A DNA stretch of 64,000 bases from Hymenobacter nitidus (GTDB lineage: Bacteria > Bacteroidota > Bacteroidia > Cytophagales > Hymenobacteraceae), in the NCBI RefSeq assembly GCF_020447315.1, contig NZ_JAJADQ010000006.1, positions 186,001 through 250,000 on the forward strand, read 5' to 3'. The position numbers and the translations under genes are program-made. Every line of letters starts with the position of its first letter. Within the stretch, counting starts at the first letter, position 1. Below, piece by piece: positions 1-8,573 of the stretch. Under the pieces are notes generated by a model. It searched no databases. It was not told where the DNA came from and saw nothing but the letters and a program-made list of their open reading frames with translations.

Positions 1-92
1 TGGCCCGACAAGTCGCCGCGCAGGTAGGCGTCGCGGTAGGTCGGTAGTAATTCTCCTGTTACAGGATGGAACGGGTAAGCTGTTAAAGCCAT
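1..92 (-). CDS. Unknown protein, N-terminal fragment cut by window edge
   Basis: Reading the minus strand from an ATG at 92-90 gives 30 codons without a stop, beginning MALTAYPFHPVTGELLPTYR and running off the window edge. I do not recognise the family. There is no signal peptide or membrane segment in what is visible, so a cytoplasmic protein is likely. It is divergent from the DUF5686 gene at 598. The start is the first ATG after an AT-rich leader; the rest lies outside the window. Confidence 0.5.
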   Translation of the reverse strand, partial: MALTAYPFHPVTGELLPTYRDAYLRGDLSG

Positions 93-597
93 TGTCGTAA
101 AATAAAGGTGTGAAAAAATGAATGAGGACTGTAGCACATTATACCTGGCAACAGACCAATATCTACTGTGAATAATCCTAATACCAATGATATTCGATAA
201 ATGTTTTAATTTTTGATATGAAAGTACCTTTACAGTCGATAAAAAGCTCGTATTGTTCAGTTTACCAACTAGTTTGTAACGGTTTTTATATTTCCTGGTA
301 ACCGATTAATGCAAGCTCAACAGTATCAATAAGCAGAACCACACTTACCCTGATCCAATGCGGACCGTGCCCAGATCATTGCTTGCGAGTACCACCAACC
401 GAAAATAATTATGCCCCGAACCGCTAGCAAAGACCGCACGGCAAGACGGACCCAAAAACCTCCTACCCCGCGTAGCAGCGTGAAACTACTACGCGGACAG
501 ATATTGCCTCCCAGGCGTTTTTTGTTTGCCCTATAGTGTGTAGCTTACGAAGTTGCCGACCTTAGCCTATTGCGCCATACCCGTCTCTGAGTAATTT
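93..597. other. AT-rich intergenic region between divergent genes
   Basis: About 505 bases separate the cut-off minus-strand gene from the plus-strand DUF5686 gene. The first half is clearly AT-rich and probably holds promoters for both directions. Near 468-496 there is an 8-bp inverted repeat (CCGCGTAG / CTACGCGG, 13-nt loop). A 41-codon ATG-to-TAG reading frame with a basic product spans 411-536, but I have no evidence that it is translated. No RNA gene is evident. Confidence 0.5.
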
Positions 598-3105
598 ATG
601 AAGCATACTTACGCGCTATTAGTCTTGCTATTAGCTCTTGCCCTGCCGTCCTGGGGGCAGCGTATGGTATTTTCGGGGCGGATTACGGAGGCTTCCACCG
701 GGCAGCCTGTTCCTTTCGCTTCCTTGTTTGTACCGGGTACCACCATTGGCATCACCGCCGACGCCGAGGGCCGCTACCAACTCACCACCACCCAGCCCAT
801 CGACACGCTGGCCTCCTCGGCGCTGGGCTTTCTGGCCCTGAAAAAGGCAGTTGGCCGGCAGGAGCAGCAAACCGTAAACTTCGCGCTACGGTCCGGGGCC
901 GTGACCCTGAGCGAGGTAGTGGTGCGGCCCCGCGAAAACCCGGCCTACGTGATTCTGCGCCGGGTGCAAACCCACAAGCCCCGGAACGACAAGCGCCAGC
1001 TCAAGGCCTTTGAGTTCGACAGCTACAGCCGCCTGCAAACCAGCATCACCGATTTACCCGCCCGCCTGGCCAAGCGCAAGGTTATCCGCGACATGCTCAC
1101 CTTGTCCGACAGCATGAGCAAGGGCACCGGCGCGGGCATCAGTGCCAAGGCGCTGCCGATTTTTGCGTCCGAGATTCTCTCGCGCGTCTACACCCAGACC
1201 CACCCCATCCGGAAACGGGAGGAAATCCGGCGGCGGCAGATGCGGGGATTGGGGCCGCGCGAAGGTTCGGTATTGTCCCAGATTCTGGGTTCCTCGCTGC
1301 AGGACTACAACTTTTACCTGAACTGGCAGAATATCCTGGGCAAGGACTTTATCTCGCCCATTGCCGACGGCTGGAAGCTGGCCTACGAGTACGAGCTGCA
1401 GGATTCGGTGTTTGTGGGCCAGGACTGGTGCTACCAGTTGGCCGTGCAGCCGCGCCGCGCCCAGGATCTGGCCTTCACGGGCACCATCTGGATAACGGCC
1501 GACACCTACGCGCTGCGCAAAGTAAGCCTGACCAAGAGCCCCGAAGCCAACATCAACTTCGTCAGTGAGCTGCGCATCGACCAGGAGCTGACGCCGCCCG
1601 ACCAGGGGGCGGGCCTGCCCGCCCGGGTGCAGGTGAAAGTGGGCGTGAAGCCCGCCGACAACCAGGCCGGCATGCTAGTGCAGTTCACGACCATCAACTC
1701 CAACTTCGAGCGGAACCACGAGCGGGCCCTGGCCTTTTATGACAACCCGATAGAAACGGCCGCTAACGCCACCCAGATTCCTAAAGACTACTTCGACAAG
1801 AACCGCCCCGACTCGCTGAGCCTAGCCGACCAAACCACGCTGGCCGTGCTCGACTCGGTGCGCGAGCTGCCCAGCGTCCGGTCGGTGCTGGATTTGGCCG
1901 ACGTGCTGGTGAACGGCTACAAGCGCGTCGGGCCGCTGGATCTGGGCCCGATTCTGTCGACCTACGGCTTCAACGACATTGAGGGCCACCGCCTGCGCTT
2001 CGGCTTCCGCACCACTCCGGAGCTAAGCCGCGACTGGCTGGTGCGGGCCTATGCCGCCTACGGTTTCCGCGACGGGCGCTTCAAGTACGGGGCCCGCGTG
2101 AACCGCATTCTTGAGCGGCAGCACTGGACGGTGCTGGGGGCCGAGTACCGCCACGACCTCGACCAGGTAGCCTTGCTCGACAACGAGTTTGGGCAGGAAA
2201 ACCCGCTGTTTGACGCCGCGGCCCGCTTCGGCCGCATCCGGGGCAGCCGCCCGCTGATGCGCGACGTATCGGGCCTCTCGCTGCAGACCGACATCATCCG
2301 GGGCTTTACCCAGAAGATTATGGTGCGCCACCAGCGCTTTACGCCCCTCTACAATTTTGCCTACTACAACACCGAGCGGCGGTTTCCCGGCGCGCCCACG
2401 GCGGCCAACATCACGCTTTCCGAGCTGATTCTGGAGTCGCGCTACGCCCACGATGAAGTGTTGATTGAAACTGAAAACCGCCGCCGGGCCGTGGGTTTGA
2501 TGCGCTGGCCGGTGTTCGTGTTTCGCTACACGCTGGGCGCCAACCAGCTGTTTGGCAGTGACTTTAAGTACCAAAAGTTTGCTTTCATCACGACGCAAAG
2601 CCTGCAGGTCGGCATTTTCGGCCGCGCCGACTACCGCATCGAGGCCGGCTATATTCCGAGCACGGTGCCCTACCCCCTGCTCAAGACGCACATGGGCAAC
2701 CAGTCGCCGTTCTACAACGGGGCGGCCTTCAACCTGATGCGCTACTTCGAGTTTGTCAGCGACCGGTATGCCTCCGTGCGGGTGGAAGACCACTTCGAAG
2801 GGTTGCTGCTGAATAGCCTGCCGCTGCTGCGCAAGCTGAACTGGCGCCTGCTGGCTTCCGGCAACGTGCTGTTTGGCGGCGTAAGCCAGGCGAACCGCAA
2901 CCTGACCCCAGCCCGCAACCCGGCTACTGGCGAGGCCCAGCCCACCTTCCAGGCCCTGGACCGCGGACCGTACGCCGAGGTCGGCTACGGCGTGGAAAAC
3001 ATCTTCAAGGTGGTCCGCCTGGATTTCCTGCACCGCCTGACTTACCGCAGCGCCCCCGAAGCCGACAACTTCGGCGTGAAGCTCAGCCTGCAGTTCAAGC
3101 TGTAA
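598..3105 (+). CDS. DUF5686 / carboxypeptidase-regulatory-like outer membrane protein
   Basis: The 835-residue protein starts with a clear signal peptide (MKHTYALLVLLLALALPSWG, cut near residue 20). A CarboxypepD_reg-like beta-sandwich follows at about 25-110 (FSGRITEASTGQPVPFASLF to LSEVVVRPRE). The rest is the DUF5686 region, rich in alternating aromatic residues and ending in the aromatic-terminated strand LSLQFKL typical of outer-membrane beta-barrels. In known Bacteroidota members the family is an outer-membrane TonB-receptor-like or barrel protein of unclear role; a surface function is inferred. The gene stands alone, followed 22 bases later by a bidirectional terminator. Length is normal for the family and no frame disruption is seen. 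Confidence 0.85.
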   Translation: MKHTYALLVLLLALALPSWGQRMVFSGRITEASTGQPVPFASLFVPGTTIGITADAEGRYQLTTTQPIDTLASSALGFLALKKAVGRQEQQTVNFALRSGAVTLSEVVVRPRENPAYVILRRVQTHKPRNDKRQLKAFEFDSYSRLQTSITDLPARLAKRKVIRDMLTLSDSMSKGTGAGISAKALPIFASEILSRVYTQTHPIRKREEIRRRQMRGLGPREGSVLSQILGSSLQDYNFYLNWQNILGKDFISPIADGWKLAYEYELQDSVFVGQDWCYQLAVQPRRAQDLAFTGTIWITADTYALRKVSLTKSPEANINFVSELRIDQELTPPDQGAGLPARVQVKVGVKPADNQAGMLVQFTTINSNFERNHERALAFYDNPIETAANATQIPKDYFDKNRPDSLSLADQTTLAVLDSVRELPSVRSVLDLADVLVNGYKRVGPLDLGPILSTYGFNDIEGHRLRFGFRTTPELSRDWLVRAYAAYGFRDGRFKYGARVNRILERQHWTVLGAEYRHDLDQVALLDNEFGQENPLFDAAARFGRIRGSRPLMRDVSGLSLQTDIIRGFTQKIMVRHQRFTPLYNFAYYNTERRFPGAPTAANITLSELILESRYAHDEVLIETENRRRAVGLMRWPVFVFRYTLGANQLFGSDFKYQKFAFITTQSLQVGIFGRADYRIEAGYIPSTVPYPLLKTHMGNQSPFYNGAAFNLMRYFEFVSDRYASVRVEDHFEGLLLNSLPLLRKLNWRLLASGNVLFGGVSQANRNLTPARNPATGEAQPTFQALDRGPYAEVGYGVENIFKVVRLDFLHRLTYRSAPEADNFGVKLSLQFKL

Positions 3106-3127
3106 AGCGGATTTACCTTTAGAAAGC

Positions 3128-3161
3128 AAAAGCCCCGGCAACGCGCGTTGCCGGGGCTTTT
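3128..3161. terminator. Bidirectional rho-independent terminator
   Basis: A perfect hairpin (AAAAGCCCCGGCAA, short CGCG centre, TTGCCGGGGCTTTT) lies between the convergent DUF5686 gene and the GH43 gene. The A-run on one side and T-run on the other let it serve both strands. Confidence 0.85.
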
Positions 3162-3180
3162 GGGTATTGGCTAAGCTTGC

Positions 3181-4863
3181 TTAGCGCTTGTTGCGGAGCG
3201 AGAAATGGTTGAAGGCCACCGTAGAAGCAGCCGGCCCATTGGCCAGCAGCGCCACCCGAATGCCCCGGTCCCAGGGCGGCAGGTAGGTCCCGTTGATGGC
3301 GAAGCTTTCGGTAGGCATGGCCAGCCAGGTGGTGCCGTCGGTGCTGAAGCTGAAGCGGTAGCGCTGCCCGCCCCACACCTCCAGGCGCAACGACAGCGTT
3401 TTGCAGCTTTCCACGGCTACCTTGGTCAGGCACTCCCGGGTGCCGCCTTTCACGTGCCAGAGCTGCAGGCTGTTGTCGCCGGCCATCAGGGCCAGGGAGT
3501 TGGCATGGTCGCCGATGGCCCCGATGCCGGCGAAGGTGCCGGGCGCTAGGTTGGCAAAATCGAGGGTCGTAATAGCTTTGTAGGTAGCGGCAAAGGTGCG
3601 CTGGGCCACCATAGCCCCCAAGCCCTTGGAGCCGGCCGCCAGCAGCAGCTGCTCGTCGCAGATGCCAACTTCGGGCTGCTCGCCCACGGGCCACTGCCAG
3701 GTGTGCGCCAGCTGGTTGCCGGAAAACGTATCCGTAACGTCGAGCACGCTCAGGTCGGGCAGGGGCGCGGCCTGGGGGCTTTTGCCCTGGAATTCGGGCC
3801 AGCCTTCCGCGTTCCAGGTAAACTCGCTCAGAATGCCCTGGCGGCCCACAAACTCGTGGCTGTCGGTGTAATACGCGTGGTGCAGCAGAAACCAGCGGCC
3901 TTCGTACTCGGCTACGGTGCCGTGGCCGGGGCACTTCCAGGTTTTATTCTTGTCGAGAATGGGGTTCTGGGGGCACTTCTCCCAGGGGCCCAGCAGACTC
4001 TTGGCACGGGCCACGCCGGTGGCGTAGTTGCAGCACTTGCCGCAGCAGCCGTTGCCGGCGTAGAACATGTAGAAGTAGTCGTCGTGGCGCACGATGGCCG
4101 AGCCTTCGACCAGGCAGCCTTCCCACTTCTCGGTGTTGCGGAACAGCTCCACCTTTTTGCCAACCAGGGCCATGCGCTTTTCATTGATGCGCTGGGCCCA
4201 GATGGGCGTGGGCTTGCTCTTGCTGTTGCCGTCTTCTTTCCACACCAGGTACAGGTCGCCGTGCTCGTCGCGCATGGGGAAGCCGTCGATGGAGCCCAGG
4301 CGCTGCCCCACCAGCGGGCCATGGTCGGTGTAGGGGCCTTCGGGCTGGTCGGCGCTGGCTACGGCTACGCACAGGGGGCCGTTTTTCTTGCGGGCCGTGT
4401 AGTAGATGTAGGTTTTGCCGCCCTCGTAGAAAATCTCCGGAGCCCAGAAGTTGGCGTCGCACCAGTCGGGCAGCTGCCCGGGAAACACGTGCGTCACCAG
4501 CTCCCAGTCCACCAGGTTCTCCGACTTGAACATGGGAAACACCGGTCCCCACTCGGCCGACGTAGCGCTGGCCCAGTACGTATTGCCGATTTTGGCAATC
4601 GTCGGGTCCGGGAAGTCGCCGGGCAGCACGATGTTGGCGTAGTTGGGGCTGGGCGCCGCCTCGACGGGCGGGGCCACGGTGGGCATAGCATCGACCAACG
4701 GCGCAACGGCCGTATACTCAGTCGAGGAATCTACAGTAGGAACCGCCGTGTAAGACGGTCCGCTTTCGAAGTCGAACGACACAACTAAGAGGAAAAAAGG
4801 GGTGGGAAACGAACGATGGTTTTCGGGGCGGTGCCAGCCGTTGGGGGCCGTACCAAAACACAA
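3181..4863 (-). CDS. Glycoside hydrolase family 43 with C-terminal beta-sandwich
   Basis: GH43 five-bladed propeller enzymes cleave alpha-L-arabinofuranosides or beta-xylosides. Numbered from the internal Met at 4686, the expected catalytic carboxylates are present: Asp27 in FPDPTI (base), Asp134 in IDGFPM and Glu194 in VEGSAIV (acid). A concanavalin-like C-terminal domain (about the last 190 residues, from DVTDTFSGNQLAHTWQW) matches GH43 proteins with a C2 domain. A tight Cys cluster (CCGKCC) sits in the propeller after the acid residue. The start is uncertain: ATG at 4863 is the first available, but the first ~27 codons look like leader sequence, and a GTG near 4782 or ATG at 4686 are alternatives. 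No convincing signal peptide is visible, so location is unclear. It lies divergent from galK. Confidence 0.85.
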   Translation of the reverse strand: MCFGTAPNGWHRPENHRSFPTPFFLLVVSFDFESGPSYTAVPTVDSSTEYTAVAPLVDAMPTVAPPVEAAPSPNYANIVLPGDFPDPTIAKIGNTYWASATSAEWGPVFPMFKSENLVDWELVTHVFPGQLPDWCDANFWAPEIFYEGGKTYIYYTARKKNGPLCVAVASADQPEGPYTDHGPLVGQRLGSIDGFPMRDEHGDLYLVWKEDGNSKSKPTPIWAQRINEKRMALVGKKVELFRNTEKWEGCLVEGSAIVRHDDYFYMFYAGNGCCGKCCNYATGVARAKSLLGPWEKCPQNPILDKNKTWKCPGHGTVAEYEGRWFLLHHAYYTDSHEFVGRQGILSEFTWNAEGWPEFQGKSPQAAPLPDLSVLDVTDTFSGNQLAHTWQWPVGEQPEVGICDEQLLLAAGSKGLGAMVAQRTFAATYKAITTLDFANLAPGTFAGIGAIGDHANSLALMAGDNSLQLWHVKGGTRECLTKVAVESCKTLSLRLEVWGGQRYRFSFSTDGTTWLAMPTESFAINGTYLPPWDRGIRVALLANGPAASTVAFNHFSLRNKR

Positions 4864-5423
4864 CTCAACTCGTCTGCACGGCGGGGGCTTGCTCTTGCGA
4901 GCAGTGGTAAAAGGGGAATTTCGAAGCCCTACTTAGCGCAGCAAACCGAAAGATACTACTTTACTTCTGCCGACAAACAAACAAGTGTATTTTTTTAATA
5001 CGACCAAAATTCGTTTCAAATGTTTTCACCAGGTACTCAGGCCTCACTTTTGGAAGATGACCCGCAACGCTAAAAGCCGCAATTCAGGTTCAATTCAGAG
5101 TATTTTTCTGAATATAGCCCAGATAAGGCACCCGCAAGCATGGAGCATAATTCGGGCCACTCTTATCTAACTACGCAAGCAATTTTAGCTAAAACTATGA
5201 TTTAACTAATATTTCACAGAAACCGGACAAGATTCTGCCGCGAACGGCTTGCTTTGCATTCGAAAGCAGGCCAATACTTTACACATTTTAATTCTGGCTC
5301 CCTGCTCCCAACATTGCTTCCGCACAGCCAAAGTACCCGGGGCCGCGTAAACTTATTTTTCGCCGCCGCGCCCCACCTTGCGGCTGCGGCCTACTTACTC
5401 ACCCACACTTCTCACCGCCGCTT
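4864..5423. other. AT-rich divergent intergenic region between GH43 and galK
   Basis: This 560-base gap must hold the promoters of both neighbours. For GH43 a candidate is listed at 4948-4977. For galK a weak candidate is TTTG at 5253-5256 followed after 18 bases by TACTTTAC at 5275-5282. A short inverted repeat ATTCAG / CTGAAT lies at 5093-5113. No gene or RNA is seen. Confidence 0.5.
4948..4977 (-). promoter_or_regulatory. Candidate Bacteroidetes-type promoter for GH43
   Basis: On the minus strand TTTG (4977-4974) is followed after 18 bases by TATCTTTC (4955-4948), one base off the TAnnTTTG -7 consensus. It faces the GH43 gene. Confidence 0.45.
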
Positions 5424-6575
5424 ATGCTCATCCACGATATTGCCGCTGCGTTCCGGCAGCGTTTCCAGTCCGAGCCCCTGCTGGTGCGCGCGCCCGGCCG
5501 CATCAACCTGATTGGGGAACACACCGACTACAATGCCGGCTTTGTGCTGCCCGCGGCCATCGACAAGGAAATGTACTTCGCAGTGGCCCTGAACCAGACG
5601 GACACGATTCGCCTGTATGCCCACGACCTGCAGGAGGCAGTGGAAGTGCGCGTGGAGGAAGTGGCCCCCAGCCAGACCCAGTGGGCCAACTACCTGCTGG
5701 GCGTTGTGGCGCAGCTGCAGAAGCGCGGCCTCGCGGTGCCGGGCTTCGACTGCGCCTTTGGCGGCACGGTGCCGTCGGGGGCGGGCTTGTCGTCGTCGGC
5801 AGCATTGGAGTGCGGCATGCTGTTCGCCCTCAACCAGCTGCTCAGCGCCCAGCTGCAGCCCATGGAAATAGCTAAAATGGGGCAGGCCGCCGAGCATGAA
5901 TATGCCAAGGTGATGTGCGGACTGATGGACCAGTTTGCCAGCGTGTTTGGCCGGGCCGGCCAAGTGGTGCGCCTCGATTGCCGCTCTCTGGATTACGAGT
6001 ATTACCCCTTCGACACCGCCAGCTGCCGCATCGTGCTCTGCAACTCGGGGGTGAAGCACGCCCTGGCCAGCTCCGAGTACAACACCCGGCGCCAGGAGTG
6101 CGAGCAGGGCGTGGCGGTTCTGCAGCAGCACTACCCGGAGATTAAAACCCTGCGCGACGCGACCCTGCCCCAGCTGGACGCGCACCGTAACGAGCTGGGT
6201 GAGGTAGTGTACAAGCGCTGCTCCTACGTGGTGGAGGAAAACCAGCGGGTGGAAGAAACCGGCCGCGTGCTGCAGCAAGGCGACCTGGCCGCCGTGGGGC
6301 AGCTGCTCTACGCCTCCCACGCCGGCCTGCGCGACAAATACGAAGTAAGCTGTCCCGAGCTGGATGTGCTGGTGGAGCTGGCCCAGTCGGCGCCCGGCAT
6401 CTACGGGGGGCGGATGATGGGCGGCGGCTTCGGCGGCTGCACCATCAATCTAGTAGACACCCAGCAGGTAGCCAGCTTTGTGGAGCACATGAAGGCCGGC
6501 TACCTGCAACGGCTGGGCTTGAAGCTTGACACTTATGAGGCCACGATTGTGGACGGCGTAGGTTTGGTGCAATAG
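5424..6575 (+). CDS. galK: Galactokinase
   Basis: This 383-residue cytoplasmic GHMP kinase phosphorylates alpha-D-galactose to galactose 1-phosphate with ATP, the first committed Leloir step. The galactokinase signature RAPGRINLIGEHTDYNAGFV lies at residues 22-41. The GHMP ATP-binding loop PSGAGLSSSAALE lies at about 116-128, and the C-terminal glycine motif GGRMMGGGFGGC at about 331-342. Length is normal. The other Leloir genes are not in this window. It is divergent from the GH43 gene, which may supply sugars, and ends in a strong terminator 16 bases after the stop. Confidence 0.96.
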   Translation: MLIHDIAAAFRQRFQSEPLLVRAPGRINLIGEHTDYNAGFVLPAAIDKEMYFAVALNQTDTIRLYAHDLQEAVEVRVEEVAPSQTQWANYLLGVVAQLQKRGLAVPGFDCAFGGTVPSGAGLSSSAALECGMLFALNQLLSAQLQPMEIAKMGQAAEHEYAKVMCGLMDQFASVFGRAGQVVRLDCRSLDYEYYPFDTASCRIVLCNSGVKHALASSEYNTRRQECEQGVAVLQQHYPEIKTLRDATLPQLDAHRNELGEVVYKRCSYVVEENQRVEETGRVLQQGDLAAVGQLLYASHAGLRDKYEVSCPELDVLVELAQSAPGIYGGRMMGGGFGGCTINLVDTQQVASFVEHMKAGYLQRLGLKLDTYEATIVDGVGLVQ

Positions 6576-6591
6576 CGCCGGGCAAAACCCC

Positions 6592-6631
6592 AAAAAGCCG
6601 CCCGCCGATACGTATCGGCGGGCGGCTTTTT
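6592..6631. terminator. Rho-independent terminator after galK
   Basis: A perfect inverted repeat, AAAAAGCCGCCCGCCGATA followed by its complement TATCGGCGGGCGGCTTTTT around a central CG, starts 16 bases after the galK stop. Confidence 0.9.
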
Positions 6632-6681
6632 TATTGGTATCGGTTGTCGGCTTCCAGGCAGATGCACATAAACACATAAAA

Positions 6682-6724
6682 AAGAGGCCGGTTCGCGCTC
6701 CTAACTTCGCGAATCCGGCCTCTT
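6682..6724 (-). terminator. Terminator of the beta-glucan utilisation operon
   Basis: Arms AAGAGGCCGGTTCGCG and CGCGAATCCGGCCTCTT pair with one bulged base around a 10-nt loop. On the minus strand the stem runs into a T-tract. It lies about 50 bases beyond the stop of the last operon gene (the GH16 lipoprotein). Confidence 0.8.
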
Positions 6725-6774
6725 ACCCCGGTTACTCGTCTGCATGAGCAAGCAAGCCGGGAAACCTGAGGAAT

Positions 6775-7656
6775 TTACTTGTACTGGTAGTAGCGTACGT
6801 AGTCGACGCGCATCTGCTGGGGCAGCACCGTGGTGGCATCCGGGTCGCCGTCGAAATTGCCGCCAATAGCCACGTTCAGGATGAGAAAGAACGGGTTGTT
6901 GAACGGAAACGGGCTGGCGTCGGAACCGGTGAAGGTGTAGTAGAGCTCCCCGTCGAGGAAGAAGCGCATGAGGTCCTTACTGCGCACCACCGAAAAGACG
7001 TGGTACTTATCCGACAGGTCTTCGGCCAGGGTTTTGGTGATGCCCTTCATGCGGTGGTCGGTGGAGCTGGTGCCGAAGTGCATCGTGGACAGCATCTCGC
7101 GGGGCTTGCTGCCGCGCAGCTCCATAATGTCGATTTCCCCGCACATAGGCCAGTTGTTCTGGTCGATGTCGGCGCCCAGCATCCAGATGGCGGGCCACAC
7201 GCCTTTGCCTTTCGGCACCTTGGCGCGCACGTCGATGCGGCCGTACTGAAAGCTCTTCTTGCCCTTGGTAATGAGGCGGGCCGAGGTGTAGGGGTTGCTG
7301 CCTGACTGCTGCCGCAGGGCCTGAATTACGAGCGTGTCGCCGGTGATAAAGCTGTTTTCGCGGGAATTGGTGTAGTTCTGCAGCTCCCGGTTGCCCCAGC
7401 CGCCGCCGCCCTGCTCATACACCCACTTGCTTTGGTCGAGGGTGCCGCTGGTAAATTCGTCGTTCCACACCAGGTTGTCGTACTGGCTGAAGTTGCGCGG
7501 CTCCTCATTCACGCCCGGCGTGGGCGGTGGCGGCGGCGGTAACGGTCTGGGGTTGCTGCTCTTGGATTTTTCGGTGCACGAGAGTAGGCTCAGGCTTAGC
7601 AGCAAGGCAGCCCACAGGCCCTGACGACGCGTACGGGATAGAAAGGAGGACTTCAT
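6775..7656 (-). CDS. GH16 beta-glucanase lipoprotein (laminarinase/lichenase type)
   Basis: From the ATG at 7656 the protein has 293 residues and begins with a lipoprotein signal peptide ending LSLLSC (Cys27). A proline-rich linker of about 20 residues follows, then a complete GH16 jelly roll. The catalytic signature GEIDIME gives Glu174 as nucleophile and Glu179 as acid/base; WPAIWML precedes it. GH16 enzymes with this motif hydrolyse beta-1,3 or mixed beta-1,3/1,4 glucans internally. The lipid anchor and the operon with SusC/SusD suggest a surface endo-enzyme that makes oligosaccharides for import. An upstream ATG at 7674 is less likely, because the later one gives a classic signal peptide. 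It is the last gene of the operon. Confidence 0.92.
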   Translation of the reverse strand: MKSSFLSRTRRQGLWAALLLSLSLLSCTEKSKSSNPRPLPPPPPPTPGVNEEPRNFSQYDNLVWNDEFTSGTLDQSKWVYEQGGGGWGNRELQNYTNSRENSFITGDTLVIQALRQQSGSNPYTSARLITKGKKSFQYGRIDVRAKVPKGKGVWPAIWMLGADIDQNNWPMCGEIDIMELRGSKPREMLSTMHFGTSSTDHRMKGITKTLAEDLSDKYHVFSVVRSKDLMRFFLDGELYYTFTGSDASPFPFNNPFFLILNVAIGGNFDGDPDATTVLPQQMRVDYVRYYQYK

Positions 7657-7689
7657 GCGAGACAAGGAAAGCAAAGGCCGTTGCTGGCT

Positions 7690-8493
7690 TTATGGTTTGG
7701 CGACCATCTTGAACTGAAACACCGTGCCGCCGGGCTTACCGGCCCGGAGCACCATATTCGTTGCGCTGATGTCGATGATGCGGTAAGTCAGGTCGGGCGC
7801 GTCGGTTACGCCAATGAAAGTACCGGCTTTTTTAAACTCAATCATGGCGTAGCCCTGGCCGGTGGCGGGTCCGAAGGTGAAGTCGGACGAGCCCGAGCGG
7901 GGCGCCTGGCAGGTGAAGTCGCCGGCGACGAACGTTTCAGCCTTGGCGTTGTAAATGAAGTTGTTGGTGTTGGAAAACGTGTACTCATCGTCGGACTGGC
8001 AGGTGGGCAACGAGCCGGCCGTGACGCCGCCGAAGTACTCCGCCGGGTTGGCTTCCGTGCCCACGGTGATGGGCGCATTCACGTCGTTCTGCAGCATCCA
8101 GGTTTTCGACGAGCCGCCGGTCAGCAGCTGCTTCACAATGTCGATTACCGGGGGCAGCGTGATTTCCTTCACGTCGGAAAAGCTGGTGCCGCCGCGGCCT
8201 GCCACCGTGAGCTTGGTCTTGACCGCGCCGCTGCTCTTATAGACGTGCGTCACCGTCTTGCCCGTGCCCACCGACTCGTCGCCGAAGTCCCACTGATACA
8301 GAAAGCCGTCGGCGCCGGTGGCCGTGAAGGTCACTTCGCTGGTCAGGCCCACGGTTTTGATGGAAGTGGTGTAAGAAGTCTGGGGCAGGGGGCCTTCCAG
8401 AGTGTAGTCGTCGCCTTCTTTTTCGCAGGCGGTCAGCAGCAAGCTCGCCGTCGAGAAGAGGCCCAGCACTGCTACGCGTACTATGTGTTTCAT
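7690..8493 (-). CDS. PKD-domain lipoprotein, probable surface glycan-binding protein
   Basis: The 267-residue product has a lipoprotein signal peptide (SLLLTAC, Cys23) and a PKD-type Ig fold at about 35-115 with the motif YQWDFGDESVGTGKTVTHVY. A C-terminal region of about 150 residues has no family I recognise. In polysaccharide utilisation loci the lipoprotein encoded just after SusD is usually a SusE/SusF-like surface glycan-binding protein, and the PKD plus distal domain layout fits. The binding role is inferred from position. It lies between SusD (80 bases) and GH16 (33 bases), within one operon. Confidence 0.8.
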   Translation of the reverse strand: MKHIVRVAVLGLFSTASLLLTACEKEGDDYTLEGPLPQTSYTTSIKTVGLTSEVTFTATGADGFLYQWDFGDESVGTGKTVTHVYKSSGAVKTKLTVAGRGGTSFSDVKEITLPPVIDIVKQLLTGGSSKTWMLQNDVNAPITVGTEANPAEYFGGVTAGSLPTCQSDDEYTFSNTNNFIYNAKAETFVAGDFTCQAPRSGSSDFTFGPATGQGYAMIEFKKAGTFIGVTDAPDLTYRIIDISATNMVLRAGKPGGTVFQFKMVAKP

Positions 8494-8573
8494 GGAAATT
8501 CGGAGGAAGTGGAAAGGATGAAAAAGCCGGAGGTTGCCCGCCCCAGACGAAGCCCGGGGCAGACGAAGCCCGA

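Noticed and set aside
411..536. 41-codon basic reading frame in the first intergenic region
   Set aside because: It has no recognisable family, no promoter or ribosome site, and is too short to support without conservation data.
3703..4788. 361-codon plus-strand frame opposite GH43
   Set aside because: It is a composition-driven shadow; the GH43 catalytic motifs lie on the minus strand.
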